The notes: generated by a model not told the origin, from the letters alone. 64,000 bases of DNA from UBA7239 sp035430165 (GCA_035430165.1 DAOMGE010000009.1:1-64000); one strand, 5' to 3'. Counted from the stretch's first letter, positions 42,093-50,258 are shown. Numbers and translations: made by a program.

Positions 42093-42386
42093 TTACATAC
42101 TGGCAAAGTCAATATCATGACCTTGCTCGAGACGAATATAGGCTTTCTTCCAATCGCTACGGCTCACATCACCAAAACGATTGCGCTTTGTTTTGCCCTT
42201 CATGCGCATAACACGAACCCGGGCAACTTTGACACTAAAAAGCTTTTCTATGGCACGCTTGATTTCAAGCTTGCTGGCATCAAGAGCCACCTTGAAAACC
42301 ACCTGATTGCCGCTCTCAGCAACCAGAGTCGACTTCTCCGAGATCTGCGGACCAACCAGCACCTTATAAATGCGCTCTTGATTCAT
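42093..42386 (-). CDS. rplW: 50S ribosomal protein L23
   Basis: A 97-residue L23, the main docking protein for trigger factor and SRP: MNQERIYKVLVGPQISEKSTLVAESGNQVVFKVALDASKLEIKRAIEKLFSVKVARVRVMRMKGKTKR. It overlaps the rplD stop by four bases (ATGA). Confidence 0.99.
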   Translation of the reverse strand: MNQERIYKVLVGPQISEKSTLVAESGNQVVFKVALDASKLEIKRAIEKLFSVKVARVRVMRMKGKTKRNRFGDVSRSDWKKAYIRLEQGHDIDFASM

Positions 42387-43000
42387 GCGAGCACCTCATC
42401 AAATTTTTTCATAGCAGGAACTGTAATCAACACCTTTTCAAAGCGCACCAGACTGACAGGATCAGCCCCATTGACATCACGAACATCAACATGCGGCAAA
42501 TTTCTTGCTGACAAGTAAAGGTTCTCACTGATCTCATGGGAAACAATCAGCACGCTATCGAGATTCAGCGCGTTCAGCTTTTGCTGTAGTAATTTTGTCT
42601 TTGGCTTATCAAGATCAATACTTTCAACGACAACCAATCTGTCCTGACGAGCCAGCTCAGACAAGATGCTCTGCAGTGCTGCACGATACATCTTCTTGTT
42701 CAGCTTCTGGCTATGATCCTGCGGGCGAGCGGCAAATGTCACTCCACCTGTACGCCAGATAGGACTGCGCGTACTACCGGCACGTGCACGACCAGAACCT
42801 TTTTGTTTCCACGGCTTACGACCGCCGCCACGCACTTCCGAACGATTTTTCTGCGCACGAGAGCCTTGGCGCCCACCGGACAAATAAGCAGTAACAGCCT
42901 GATGCACCAGATCTTCATTAAAAGCACGCCCAAATATCGCATCCGATACCTGAACCTTGCCAGCGCTACCACCTTCGAGTGTTGCTATATTTAATTCCAC
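42383..43000 (-). CDS. rplD: 50S ribosomal protein L4
   Basis: A 205-residue L4 lining the exit tunnel; in E. coli it also represses its own S10 operon. It shows KPWKQKGSGRARAGSTRSPIWRTGGVTFAARPQDHSQKLNKKMYRAALQSILSELARQDRLVVVE. The start is GTG 43000 (MELNIATLEGG), with GAGAGG eight bases before it; another in-frame GTG three codons upstream (43009) is less well placed. An unusual start codon among these ribosomal genes. Confidence 0.97.
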   Translation of the reverse strand: MELNIATLEGGSAGKVQVSDAIFGRAFNEDLVHQAVTAYLSGGRQGSRAQKNRSEVRGGGRKPWKQKGSGRARAGSTRSPIWRTGGVTFAARPQDHSQKLNKKMYRAALQSILSELARQDRLVVVESIDLDKPKTKLLQQKLNALNLDSVLIVSHEISENLYLSARNLPHVDVRDVNGADPVSLVRFEKVLITVPAMKKFDEVLA

Positions 43001-43014
43001 AACCCGCACCTCTC

Positions 43015-43650
43015 TTAGGAAGCTTTAACAGCTGGGCGAACAATAACGTCACCACCCGGAGCACCAGGAACAGCACCACGAATCAATAACAAGTTACGCT
43101 CGGCATCAACACGCACCACCTGCAAATTCTGCACAGTGACTTGCTCGTCACCCATGTGGCCAGCCATTTTCTTACCCTTGAATACACGACCCGGAGACTG
43201 ATTCTGACCGATAGAGCCCGGAGCACGGTGTGAAAGAGAATTACCGTGTGTCGCATCCTGCATGCTGAAATTCCAGCGCTTGATTACACCCTGAAAGCCT
43301 TTGCCTCGTGAGCGGCCAGTCACATCCACCATCTGACCATCCGCAAATGATGCAACCGTCAACTCGGAGCCAACTGCCGGCACATCAGACCCATCAACAG
43401 CCAATTCCCACAGGCTGCGACCAGCACCAACATTTGCCTTTGCAAAGTGTCCCGCAGCCGCCTTATTGACACGGGAAGGACGACGAGTCCCAACTGCCAC
43501 CTGCACGGCAGCATACCCATCAGTTTCTATCGATTTGATTTGAGTGACACGGTTAGGCTCCACCTCGACAACAGTAACCGGAATGGAAACCCCATCTTCA
43601 GTAAAAACACGTGTCATGCCGCATTTGCGGCCGACTATACCTTTAACCAT
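43015..43650 (-). CDS. rplC: 50S ribosomal protein L3
   Basis: A 211-residue L3, an assembly initiator reaching to the peptidyl-transferase centre. It begins MVKGIVGRKCGMTRVFTEDGVSIPVTVVEVEPNRVTQIKS; the central extension reads GRSRGKGFQGVIKRWNFSMQDATHGNSLSHRAPGSIGQNQSPGRVFKGKKMAGHMG. A notably long 156-base spacer separates it from rpsJ. Confidence 0.99.
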   Translation of the reverse strand: MVKGIVGRKCGMTRVFTEDGVSIPVTVVEVEPNRVTQIKSIETDGYAAVQVAVGTRRPSRVNKAAAGHFAKANVGAGRSLWELAVDGSDVPAVGSELTVASFADGQMVDVTGRSRGKGFQGVIKRWNFSMQDATHGNSLSHRAPGSIGQNQSPGRVFKGKKMAGHMGDEQVTVQNLQVVRVDAERNLLLIRGAVPGAPGGDVIVRPAVKAS

Positions 43651-43806
43651 TTTCTACCTCTCGTGTACGGGGCTGTTTACCCGCTATGGCCGCCCACTCT
43701 TGCAGGCGTTACACCAGGGAACACGCAATGCGTGCTTGTTATATGCGGCCTTTCGACCCCTGTAACACCGCCAGACCCTATACAGACTCGACGGTTTGCG
43801 GCGCGC
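43651..43806 (-). other. Long rpsJ-rplC intercistronic spacer with potential RNA structure
   Basis: This 156-base gap lies inside an otherwise tight operon (other gaps in the S10 part are -4 to 41 bases). It holds a perfect 6-1-6 palindrome, CACGCA-A-TGCGTG, near 43720, and partly complementary arms around it (GGTGTTACAGGG and CCCTGGTGTAACGCC on the minus strand). No ORF, promoter or terminator was recognised. It may be a regulatory or processing region. Confidence 0.45.
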
Positions 43807-44118
43807 TTAACCGAGGCTGATCTGAACCTCAACGCCTGCCGCCAAATCCAGTTTCATGAGCGCATCCACAGTCTTGTCAGTAGGCTCAACAATGTCCAGC
43901 ATGCGTTTATGCGTGCGGATTTCATACTGATCGCGCGCATCCTTGTTTGCATGCGGAGAAATCAGAACCGTAAAACGTTCTTTGCGCGTCGGCAACGGTA
44001 TAGGGCCACGCACCTGGGCGCCGGTACGCTTGGCCGTTTCTACAATTTCTTGCGTGGAGGTGTCGATCAGACGATGATCGAAAGCCTTCAGGCGAATTCG
44101 GATTCTTTGGTTCTGCAT
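43807..44118 (-). CDS. rpsJ: 30S ribosomal protein S10 (NusE)
   Basis: A 103-residue S10, part of the 30S head and also the NusB partner in antitermination. It reads MQNQRIRIRLKAFDHRLIDTSTQEIVETAKRTGAQVRGPIPLPTRKERFTVLISPHANKDARDQYEIRTHKRMLDIVEPTDKTVDALMKLDLAAGVEVQISLG. First gene of the S10 block, about 85 bases downstream of the predicted transcript start. Confidence 0.99.
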   Translation of the reverse strand: MQNQRIRIRLKAFDHRLIDTSTQEIVETAKRTGAQVRGPIPLPTRKERFTVLISPHANKDARDQYEIRTHKRMLDIVEPTDKTVDALMKLDLAAGVEVQISLG

Positions 44119-44209
44119 TAGCCAGAAGCTCCAGATAAATCAAATACTTAATGCCATCATTCACTCGCTGCTCTTCGTGTATTTCAGGAGCGGGCAAAAA
44201 GGAGGCGCA

Positions 44210-44238
44210 ATTCTAATTACGAAGGCATGACCTGTCAA
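44210..44238 (-). promoter_or_regulatory. Strong sigma70 promoter of the S10 ribosomal operon
   Basis: On the minus strand a perfect -35 TTGACA (44238-44233) is followed after exactly 17 bases by -10 TAGAAT (44215-44210). Transcription would begin near 44203, giving an approximately 85-base leader before rpsJ. The leader is shorter than the E. coli S10 leader on which L4 acts. No other good promoter was seen within the ribosomal block. Confidence 0.85.
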
Positions 44239-44300
44239 CACCGATAAGAAGATTTTTATTGGGGCAGGCAAAGTCCAGCTCTCGCAATCACCGCGATAAC

Positions 44301-45149
44301 TTAACCGAGCAGCTTCCTTTCTCCGGCCTGCAAGGTCTGCAAGATCAATGTGTTGATCGTCATTGGTCCGACACCACCCGGCACTGGCGTCCACGCACTC
44401 GCACGACAGGCCACCGAAGCCATCTCGATATCCCCGACGCCACCGGCGTGGTATCCCGCATCAACAACCACGGCCCCGTCCCTGATCCACGAGCCAGGAA
44501 TAAACTCCGGCCGACCAACCGCACCCACAACAATATCTGCCTGCTCCACAAGCGCACACAGGTTTTTGGTCTGTGAGTGGCAAATCGTCACGGTGCAGTT
44601 TGCATTTAGAAGCATAGCTGCCATAGGCTTCCCGAGGATTGGGCTGCGACCCAACACCACAGCGTGCCTACCCGCCAAGGGGATCTCATACGCTTCGAGT
44701 AGCCGCATAATTCCGGCGGGCGTGGCAGACCCATACGCCGACTCACCCATGGCCATGCGCCCGAAACCCAGACAGGTCACACCATCCACATCCTTCTCAA
44801 GCGCTATGGCATCAAAACAGGCTCGCTCATCGATTTGTTGAGGTACAGGGTGCTGCAACAGTATTCCGTGTACATTGGGATTCTGGTTGAGTGCGTGGAT
44901 CTGCGCCAGCAACTGCGCGGTCGTTGTGGATTGCGGCATTTCAATCGCCATAGAATCCATACCTACTCGCTGGCAGGCATTTCCTTTCATGCGGACGTAC
45001 GTAGCTGATGAGGGATCATCCCCAACAAGGATAGTGGCAAGAATAGGCGTAGCGCCGCCCGAACAGGCTTTCAGTTTTTCCACTCGCGCCCGGATAGCTG
45101 ATTCGGTTTCTTCGGCAATTTTTTTTCCGTCAAGGACTACAGCAGCCAT
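44301..45149 (-). CDS. folD: FolD, methylenetetrahydrofolate dehydrogenase/cyclohydrolase
   Basis: A 282-residue bifunctional enzyme interconverting 5,10-methylene-THF and 10-formyl-THF with NADP. Motifs: TYVRMKGNACQRVGM with the catalytic lysine, GILLQHPVPQQID, the nucleotide-binding VVLGRSPILGKPMAAMLL, and C-terminal TPVPGGVGPMTINTL. ATG 45149 follows GAGAG; a GTG two codons upstream also keeps the frame. The 182-base gap downstream holds the S10 promoter. Divergent from suhB. Confidence 0.97.
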   Translation of the reverse strand: MAAVVLDGKKIAEETESAIRARVEKLKACSGGATPILATILVGDDPSSATYVRMKGNACQRVGMDSMAIEMPQSTTTAQLLAQIHALNQNPNVHGILLQHPVPQQIDERACFDAIALEKDVDGVTCLGFGRMAMGESAYGSATPAGIMRLLEAYEIPLAGRHAVVLGRSPILGKPMAAMLLNANCTVTICHSQTKNLCALVEQADIVVGAVGRPEFIPGSWIRDGAVVVDAGYHAGGVGDIEMASVACRASAWTPVPGGVGPMTINTLILQTLQAGERKLLG

Positions 45150-45290
45150 TTGCACTCTCTTTCACTATCCGCATGGAAAATACAGGCACTTATTGTGCCC
45201 GATTTGCTGCGCATTCCATAGCTTCTCGTTTACCCCGATGGCACCACCCGCTACAATAGCCGCCCTTGCAACCACCCCTCCGTGATTCAC

Positions 45291-46082
45291 ATGCAGCCGA
45301 TGCTGAACATTGCCTTACGCGCTGCGCGTCAGGCCGGCGAACATATCGTACGCGCCTCTGATCGCCTCGACACCGTTGTTGTTACTGAAAAAGGCACAAA
45401 CGACTACGTTACCGAAATTGACAAGGCCGCCGAAGACATCATTATCAGCCTGCTGAAAAAGACTTATCCTGACCACGGATTTCTGGCCGAAGAGAGCGGC
45501 GCCTACAACAGCGGCAGTGATTATTGCTGGATCATCGACCCCCTCGATGGCACCACCAATTTTGTACGCGGCATCCCCCATTATGCGGTATCCATTGCTT
45601 GCCAGTACCAGGGCCGACTGGAGCATGCTGTCATTTACAATCCAGTCACTCGTGAGGAATTTACCGCCAGCCGCGGACGTGGAGCACAATTGAACGGCAG
45701 GCGCATACGTGTTTCCGGTCGCACCCAACTTGACGGCGCCTTGCTTGGCACAGGGATACCTTTCCGTCGCCACCAGAGTGAAAAACTGCCTGGCTATCTT
45801 GATGCTCTGGGAGAACTCGCCAAACAGACGGCCGGCATTCGGCGCGCCGGTTCAGCAGCACTCGATCTGGCGTATGTCGCTGCCGGTCGTTTCGATGCCT
45901 TCTGGGAAATGGGTCTACAGCCATGGGACATGGCTGCGGGCATATTATTAATCCAGGAAGCAGGCGGACTGATCAGCGACTTTGCTGGCGGCAACCAGTT
46001 CCTTGAGAGCGGTAACATTGTTTGCGGCAATCCCAAATGCTTCAAGCATGTACTGAAGGTGGTCAACAGTCATCTGGTCTGA
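45291..46082 (+). CDS. suhB: SuhB, inositol-1-monophosphatase family
   Basis: A 263-residue Mg-dependent phosphatase of the IMPase family; E. coli SuhB also joins the rRNA antitermination complex. It begins MQPMLNIALRAARQAGEHIVRA; metal ligands appear in FLAEESG, WIIDPLDGTTNFVRGIPHYAVS and MGLQPWDMAAGILLIQEAGG. ATG 45291 matches the E. coli start (MHPMLNIAVRAAR); an ATG three codons upstream is less likely. Its 3' end overlaps convergent ubiK by 13 bases. Confidence 0.95.
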   Translation: MQPMLNIALRAARQAGEHIVRASDRLDTVVVTEKGTNDYVTEIDKAAEDIIISLLKKTYPDHGFLAEESGAYNSGSDYCWIIDPLDGTTNFVRGIPHYAVSIACQYQGRLEHAVIYNPVTREEFTASRGRGAQLNGRRIRVSGRTQLDGALLGTGIPFRRHQSEKLPGYLDALGELAKQTAGIRRAGSAALDLAYVAAGRFDAFWEMGLQPWDMAAGILLIQEAGGLISDFAGGNQFLESGNIVCGNPKCFKHVLKVVNSHLV

Positions 46083-46342
46083 CCAAAACGGACAGCCTGA
46101 CCTTCGCACAATGCAGCCAGCTGCTTCTCTGCTTCTTCCAGTCGACTCCTTGTCTTTGACAGCACATTACACTGGGCATCAAATTCACTGCGACTGACCA
46201 GATCCAGTCGCGCCAGCGCCGATTGCAGTAAAGCATGCAGGATTTTTTCCAACTCCTCACCCGGCAGAGACTGGGATCCCAACTGCTCTTGCAATTGCGC
46301 GGAGAGCTTCGCCAGAAGATCCCCCGGTATTTTGATAGCCAT
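46070..46342 (-). CDS. ubiK: UbiK (YqiC-type) ubiquinone biosynthesis accessory factor
   Basis: A 90-residue membrane-fusogenic-like protein. It has an N-terminal amphipathic segment (MAIKIPGDLLAKLSAQLQEQL) and a C-terminal coiled coil (LVSRSEFDAQCNVLSKTRSRLEEAEKQLAAL), the arrangement of UbiK, which binds UbiJ and supports the aerobic Ubi complex. ATG 46342 fits the family start; a longer frame to 46360 is possible. Location beside glnK-amtB is common in Pseudomonas-like genomes. It is the second ubiquinone accessory gene in the window along with ubiJ. Confidence 0.9.
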   Translation of the reverse strand: MAIKIPGDLLAKLSAQLQEQLGSQSLPGEELEKILHALLQSALARLDLVSRSEFDAQCNVLSKTRSRLEEAEKQLAALCEGQAVRFGQTR

Positions 46343-46435
46343 AAACAACCCCTTATACAAGCGACCCCACTATAACCAGCCAGGCCGATTCTGCAAATCG
46401 AGCAACACCGGATACGCACCACCCTGATATCCATC

Positions 46436-46450
46436 GCGCCACTTTGGTGC
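46436..46450. promoter_or_regulatory. NtrC-like site upstream of the TorF porin gene
   Basis: GCGCC-ACTTT-GGTGC matches the NtrC dyad GCACC-N5-GGTGC with one mismatch. It lies about 108 bases upstream of the sigma54-like -24/-12 element at 46558-46574, a normal enhancer distance. Confidence 0.55.
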
Positions 46451-46557
46451 ACTGTAATGCAGATATCCGTCAAAACAGCAATCCTTAAAATCACATTTTT
46501 TTCATATTTCCGTCACAAATCCTTGCTATGCAGCTGTAAATCTTGGCACAATTCGCT

Positions 46558-46574
46558 CTGGCACGTACTTTGTA
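46558..46574 (+). promoter_or_regulatory. Sigma54-like promoter of the TorF porin gene
   Basis: CTGGCACGTACTTTGTA matches the -24/-12 consensus (YTGGCACG-N4-TTGCW) at every fixed position except C to T in the -12 GC. The start codon lies 71 bases downstream. The 46343-46644 gap (302 bases) contains this element, the NtrC-like site and otherwise nothing recognised. Confidence 0.65.
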
Positions 46575-46644
46575 TGGGGAGTGCCGTGGTCGCGCTCCTA
46601 TCTATGCGGCTTTTTATTTTTTATCACCCTCGAGGAGTGAACAC

Positions 46645-47385
46645 ATGAAAACATTGGCAAAAGCAGTAGCGATCAGCTCACTGGTACTGGCTGGCTCGCA
46701 AGTTATGGCAGAAGACGTTGGCCAGGGCTTTGATGTAAGCGCAAACGTTGGCGTAGTTTCTGATTACGTTTTCCGTGGTCTTTCACAAAGCAACGGCAAC
46801 ACTGCCATTCAGGGCGGTATTGATGTCAAGCATGCTTCAGGTGTCTACGCGGGTACCTGGCTGTCCAGCCTCAGCGGTAACAGCAGTGCAGCTGTTGGTA
46901 ATGCCGAGCAGGATCTGTATGTTGGTTATGGCTACAAGCTGAACGATGACGTGTCATTTGACCTGCGCGTGACTCAGTTTGATTACATCAATGCCAGCAC
47001 CGCTAACTACTATGAAACCCATGCTAGCGCGACTTTCTACAACATCACTCTTGGCACTGATTACAGCAACAACATTCAGGGTACTGGCGACAATTCAGCC
47101 AAAGTTACGGACAACAATGCCATCCACTACTATGGCAGCTACACCTATACTTTCCCGATGGAAATTGTCGGCACCGCAACTATCGGTCATGTTGACCTGC
47201 ATGACAAAAATATTTTGTTGACTGCTGAAGATTCATACAATTACTGGAATCTTGGCGTGAGCAAGAAACTGGTTGGCATTAACTGGGGTGTGAGCTACAA
47301 CAACAACAATATCAGCATCAAAGAGTGTGGCGGATCAAACATGTGTGACAGCACATGGGTGTTCTCTGCCAACAAATCCCTGTAA
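46645..47385 (+). CDS. TorF-family putative outer-membrane porin (TIGR02001-like)
   Basis: A 246-residue secreted beta-barrel-type protein. The signal peptide MKTLAKAVAISSLVLAGSQVMA precedes mature EDVGQGFDVSANVGVVSDYVFRGLSQSNGNTAIQGGIDVKHASGVYAGTWLSS, the family signature; alternating aromatic strands follow (DLYVGYGYKLNDDVSFDLRVTQFDY). It ends in ...FSANKSL rather than the usual terminal aromatic of outer-membrane proteins. The start at ATG 46645 follows GAGGAG; longer upstream frames are noncoding. It is next to glnK-amtB and has NtrC- and sigma54-like sites, so a role in nitrogen-compound uptake under limitation is inferred. Confidence 0.85.
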   Translation: MKTLAKAVAISSLVLAGSQVMAEDVGQGFDVSANVGVVSDYVFRGLSQSNGNTAIQGGIDVKHASGVYAGTWLSSLSGNSSAAVGNAEQDLYVGYGYKLNDDVSFDLRVTQFDYINASTANYYETHASATFYNITLGTDYSNNIQGTGDNSAKVTDNNAIHYYGSYTYTFPMEIVGTATIGHVDLHDKNILLTAEDSYNYWNLGVSKKLVGINWGVSYNNNNISIKECGGSNMCDSTWVFSANKSL

Positions 47386-47401
47386 GTTTTTCACCTTGCA
47401 G

Positions 47402-47428
47402 AAAACGGCTCCTTCGGGAGCCGTTTTT
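47402..47428 (+). terminator. Terminator of the TorF porin gene
   Basis: AAAACGGCTCC-TTCG-GGAGCCGTTTT followed by TG and TTT: an 11-bp stem with the very stable UUCG tetraloop, 17 bases after the stop codon. Confidence 0.9.
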
Positions 47429-47445
47429 GTTTCCGCACCACTCAC

Positions 47446-47490
47446 GCACCGCAATTGCCCACACTCCGCAATATTGCACCGCAATGGTGC
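47446..47490. promoter_or_regulatory. Two NtrC-like sites spaced 30 bp, upstream of glnK
   Basis: The downstream site, GCACC-GCAAT-GGTGC (47476-47490), is a perfect NtrC dyad. The upstream one, GCACC-GCAAT-TGCCC (47446-47460), shares the left half and spacer but has a degenerate right half. Their centres are 30 bases apart, three helical turns, as in tandem NtrC enhancers. They lie 76 to 120 bases before the sigma54 element. Confidence 0.72.
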
Positions 47491-47565
47491 CAACAGTCTC
47501 ACCAGCCCGTATCTCGCAACCAAAACAATAATTCAACTAGCTGAATAAAAAGGACTTTTACAATC

Positions 47566-47581
47566 TGGCACAAAATCCGCT
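47566..47581 (+). promoter_or_regulatory. Sigma54-like promoter of glnK-amtB
   Basis: TGGCACAAAATCCGCT has the -24 TGGCAC and the -12 GC at correct spacing (GG to GC 10 bases apart). It differs from consensus in the two Ts before the GC. The glnK start is 91 bases downstream. Confidence 0.7.
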
Positions 47582-47672
47582 TTAAAACTCCCATCCAGGA
47601 TGGCGCAGGTGCTGACATTGGTCCCGAGACCAGTACGGCGAAACAGGAAAGTCAATTACTGAGGAGAGTTTC

Positions 47673-48011
47673 ATGAAACTGGTAACAGCCATAATCAAAC
47701 CGTTCAAGCTGGATGACGTGCGTGAAGCACTGTCAGACATCGGGGTACAAGGTGTCACCGTTAGCGAAGTCAAGGGATTTGGCCGCCAGAAGGGCCATAC
47801 GGAACTGTATCGCGGCGCCGAATATGTCGTCGACTTCCTGCCCAAGGTAAAGCTGGAAATTGCCATTGGCAATGAACAGGTCGACGCCGTGATCGAGGCC
47901 ATTACCAAGGCCGCCAACACCGGAAAAATTGGTGACGGCAAGATCTTTGTCATGAACCTGGAAGAAGTCATCCGCATACGTACCGGTGAAACCGGCAACG
48001 CTGCTGTCTGA
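47673..48011 (+). CDS. glnK: GlnK, PII nitrogen signal-transduction protein
   Basis: A 112-residue PII protein. The uridylylation site is Tyr51 (RGAEYVVDFLPKVK), in the T-loop; the B-loop region is TGKIGDGKIFVMNLEEVIRIRTGETG. It senses 2-oxoglutarate and ATP/ADP and gates AmtB. It lies 36 bases ahead of amtB, and its AGGAGA ribosome site is strong. The glnK-amtB pairing identifies it as GlnK rather than GlnB. Confidence 0.97.
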   Translation: MKLVTAIIKPFKLDDVREALSDIGVQGVTVSEVKGFGRQKGHTELYRGAEYVVDFLPKVKLEIAIGNEQVDAVIEAITKAANTGKIGDGKIFVMNLEEVIRIRTGETGNAAV

Positions 48012-48047
48012 TCACTGACCACAACGATCGAAACCCCGGAGGTTACC

Positions 48048-49487
48048 GTGAAAAAACTCTTATTGATCCTGAGTATGTGCAGTGTGCTGTTTGCGCTGCC
48101 AGGGTGGTCTGATGAGGCCGCCAGTACCGCTACTGATGTCGCTGCAGCCGTGACCGCTGCTGTCACGCCTGCCCCAACGGCCAACAAAGGGGATGACGCA
48201 TTCCTGATGATGTCATCTGCGTTCGTTATCCTGATGTCCGTACCTGGACTTGCCTTGTTTTACGGCGGTCTGGTACGCAAGAAAAACATGCTGTCAGTAC
48301 TGATGCAGGTGTTCACTATCTTTTCGATGATCACTGTGTTGTGGGTGGTGTATGGCTATTCAGTGGCCTTTACCGAAGGCACGCCCTTCTTTGGTTCTCT
48401 CTCCAAGGTCATGTTGCACGGTGTGACACCGGATTCGATGGCAGCTACCTGGAACAAGGCCACATTTATCCATGAATTTATCTACGTAGCCTTCCAGGGC
48501 GCATTCGCTGCCATTACCTGCGGCTTGATCATCGGCTCCTTTGCCGAACGCGTGAAGTTTTCTGCGGCACTGTTGTTTACCGTTCTGTGGTTTACCTTTG
48601 CCTATCTGCCGGTCTGCCACATCGTCTGGTACTGGGATGGCCCGAACAGCATCGTCGATGCTGATACGCTTGCCATCGCCACTGCCAAAGCCGGCTACAT
48701 GTTCCAGAAAGGTGCTCTCGATTTTGCTGGCGGCACGGTAGTACACATCAATGCTGCTGTAGCTGGCCTGATTGGCGCTTACTTTGTGGGCAAACGTCGT
48801 GGCTACGGCAAAGAAGCCATGTACCCCCACAGCCTGACCATGACCATGATCGGTGCCTCGCTGCTGTGGTTCGGCTGGTTTGGCTTCAACGCCGGCTCTG
48901 CGCTGGAAGCGAATGGCACTGCAGGCCTCGCGTTCATCAATACCTGGTTAGCAACAGCGGCGGCTGCCATGTCATGGCTGCTGGCTGAGTGGATCCTGAA
49001 AAAACACCCGTCACTGCTGGGCGCTGCTTCTGGTGCAGTCGCTGGTCTGGTTGCCATCACCCCTGCTTGCGGCTTCGTCGGCGTGGGTGGTGCACTGGTC
49101 ATCGGCTTGCTGGCTGGCGTGATCTGTCTCTGGGGCGTTACCGGACTCAAAAGCTTGCTCGGCGCTGACGATGCACTTGATGTCTTCGGTGTCCACGGCG
49201 TGGGCGGTATCCTCGGGGCATTGTTGACCGGTGTTTTCGCAGCTCCTTCGCTGGGCGGCACAGGCATCTGGGACTATGTGGCGAATGCGGCCAGCCCTGA
49301 CTACTCCATCAGCGGACAAGTCCTGATTCAGGCTGAAGGTATCCTGACTACCATCCTGGTATCCGGTGTTGTCTCTGTCATCGCTTACAAACTGGTGGAT
49401 TTGCTGGTAGGTCTGCGCGTAGACGAGGAACAGGAAGTGATGGGCCTCGACGTCAGCTCACATGGCGAGCGCGCCTACAACGACTGA
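48048..49487 (+). CDS. amtB: AmtB, ammonium transporter
   Basis: A 479-residue ammonium channel of the inner membrane. It has a cleavable signal peptide (about residues 1-20, MKKLLLILSMCSVLFALPGWS), a periplasmic low-complexity linker, then eleven membrane segments. The pore twin histidines are recognisable in GGTVVHINAAVAGLIGAYFVG and DVFGVHGVGGILGALLTGVFA. Other signatures: LALFYGGLVRKKNMLSVLMQ and WFGWFGFNAGSA. Co-transcribed with glnK, whose product blocks it when nitrogen is plentiful. Followed by two stem-loops at 49505-49566. Confidence 0.98.
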   Translation: MKKLLLILSMCSVLFALPGWSDEAASTATDVAAAVTAAVTPAPTANKGDDAFLMMSSAFVILMSVPGLALFYGGLVRKKNMLSVLMQVFTIFSMITVLWVVYGYSVAFTEGTPFFGSLSKVMLHGVTPDSMAATWNKATFIHEFIYVAFQGAFAAITCGLIIGSFAERVKFSAALLFTVLWFTFAYLPVCHIVWYWDGPNSIVDADTLAIATAKAGYMFQKGALDFAGGTVVHINAAVAGLIGAYFVGKRRGYGKEAMYPHSLTMTMIGASLLWFGWFGFNAGSALEANGTAGLAFINTWLATAAAAMSWLLAEWILKKHPSLLGAASGAVAGLVAITPACGFVGVGGALVIGLLAGVICLWGVTGLKSLLGADDALDVFGVHGVGGILGALLTGVFAAPSLGGTGIWDYVANAASPDYSISGQVLIQAEGILTTILVSGVVSVIAYKLVDLLVGLRVDEEQEVMGLDVSSHGERAYND

Positions 49488-49504
49488 TCCCTTCTCTCTC
49501 CACA

Positions 49505-49566
49505 CCGGGGCTGACGCCCCGGCTTTTACTACCTTTCGGGCGCCCTTCAACAGGCGCCCTTTTTTT
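49505..49566 (+). terminator. Tandem stem-loops ending glnK-amtB
   Basis: First hairpin CCGGGGC-TGAC-GCCCCGG (49505-49522) followed by CTTTTA; second GGGCGCC/GGCGCCC (49538-49559) followed by T7. The second is a canonical rho-independent terminator. Confidence 0.85.
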
Positions 49567-49580
49567 CGCTTACTGTTTTC

Positions 49581-50258
49581 CTATTTGCCACCACCCATCT
49601 GTGCATAGAGTGCGGGGTCTATCTTCAGGAAGATCGCTTCGCCTTCTGCATAAAGCACGCCGTCGCTGTCTTTCAGCGTGCAGTGCATGAACACCTTGCG
49701 ACGCTCTTCACCGGTCAGGCGCACCTGGTAGGTCAGTTCACGATTGAGCGGTACCGGCATGCGGTAAATGGTTTTCAGCGTGCCCGTCATGGCCGGCACA
49801 TCAAGGCCACTGTGCGAAACGCCGATGCCAAAGGCTTCGTCCATGTAGGCAGCGATATAGCCACCGTGTACCAATCCTGGCGGCCCCTCAAACGCGGGGC
49901 CAAAGGTCACCACCGCATCCAGATATCCTTCGCCCTGGAAATATTTTGCCGGTGCTGCCAATGCGTTGCAGTTGCCGCTTATAGGCCGGTAGGACAGCGA
50001 GTTTTCTGCACCGTAGTCATACCCGGTACCCGCTTCACTTTCCCCTTCATCCACCTGGCCAAACGGCCGGGTGCGATCCGGCGCATGCACTTTTTCCATA
50101 TCATCGGCCAGCATTTCCAGCGTGGATGCCAGCCTTGTCACCTCATGCGCGGGCAATTGCTTGCCGACCAGTGTGTGGTTAAGGCGGCGCAATGCGTTCG
50201 CAACGCGATCAGAATCGCCATCAATCATGGCGTTGATAGGCAGGGCGTGTTCAGTCAT
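49581..50258 (-). CDS. PaaI/THEM4-like hotdog-fold thioesterase
   Basis: A 225-residue protein. The C-terminal half (about 105-215) is a hotdog domain with the motif GPPGLVHGGYIAAYMDEAFGIGV, where HGG and the following Asp are the usual active-site region, and MTGTLKTIYRMPVPLNRELTYQVRL. The N-terminal ~100 residues are helical and unassigned, as in THEM4-type proteins. It would hydrolyse an acyl-CoA; its divergent neighbours, two acyl-CoA dehydrogenases, support a fatty-acid or related catabolic context. Substrate unknown. Confidence 0.85.
   Translation of the reverse strand: MTEHALPINAMIDGDSDRVANALRRLNHTLVGKQLPAHEVTRLASTLEMLADDMEKVHAPDRTRPFGQVDEGESEAGTGYDYGAENSLSYRPISGNCNALAAPAKYFQGEGYLDAVVTFGPAFEGPPGLVHGGYIAAYMDEAFGIGVSHSGLDVPAMTGTLKTIYRMPVPLNRELTYQVRLTGEERRKVFMHCTLKDSDGVLYAEGEAIFLKIDPALYAQMGGGK

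Noticed and set aside
46063..46494. 143-codon minus-strand frame overlapping ubiK
   Set aside because: Low-plausibility composition, spans the NtrC-like site, and ubiK is the recognised product in this place.
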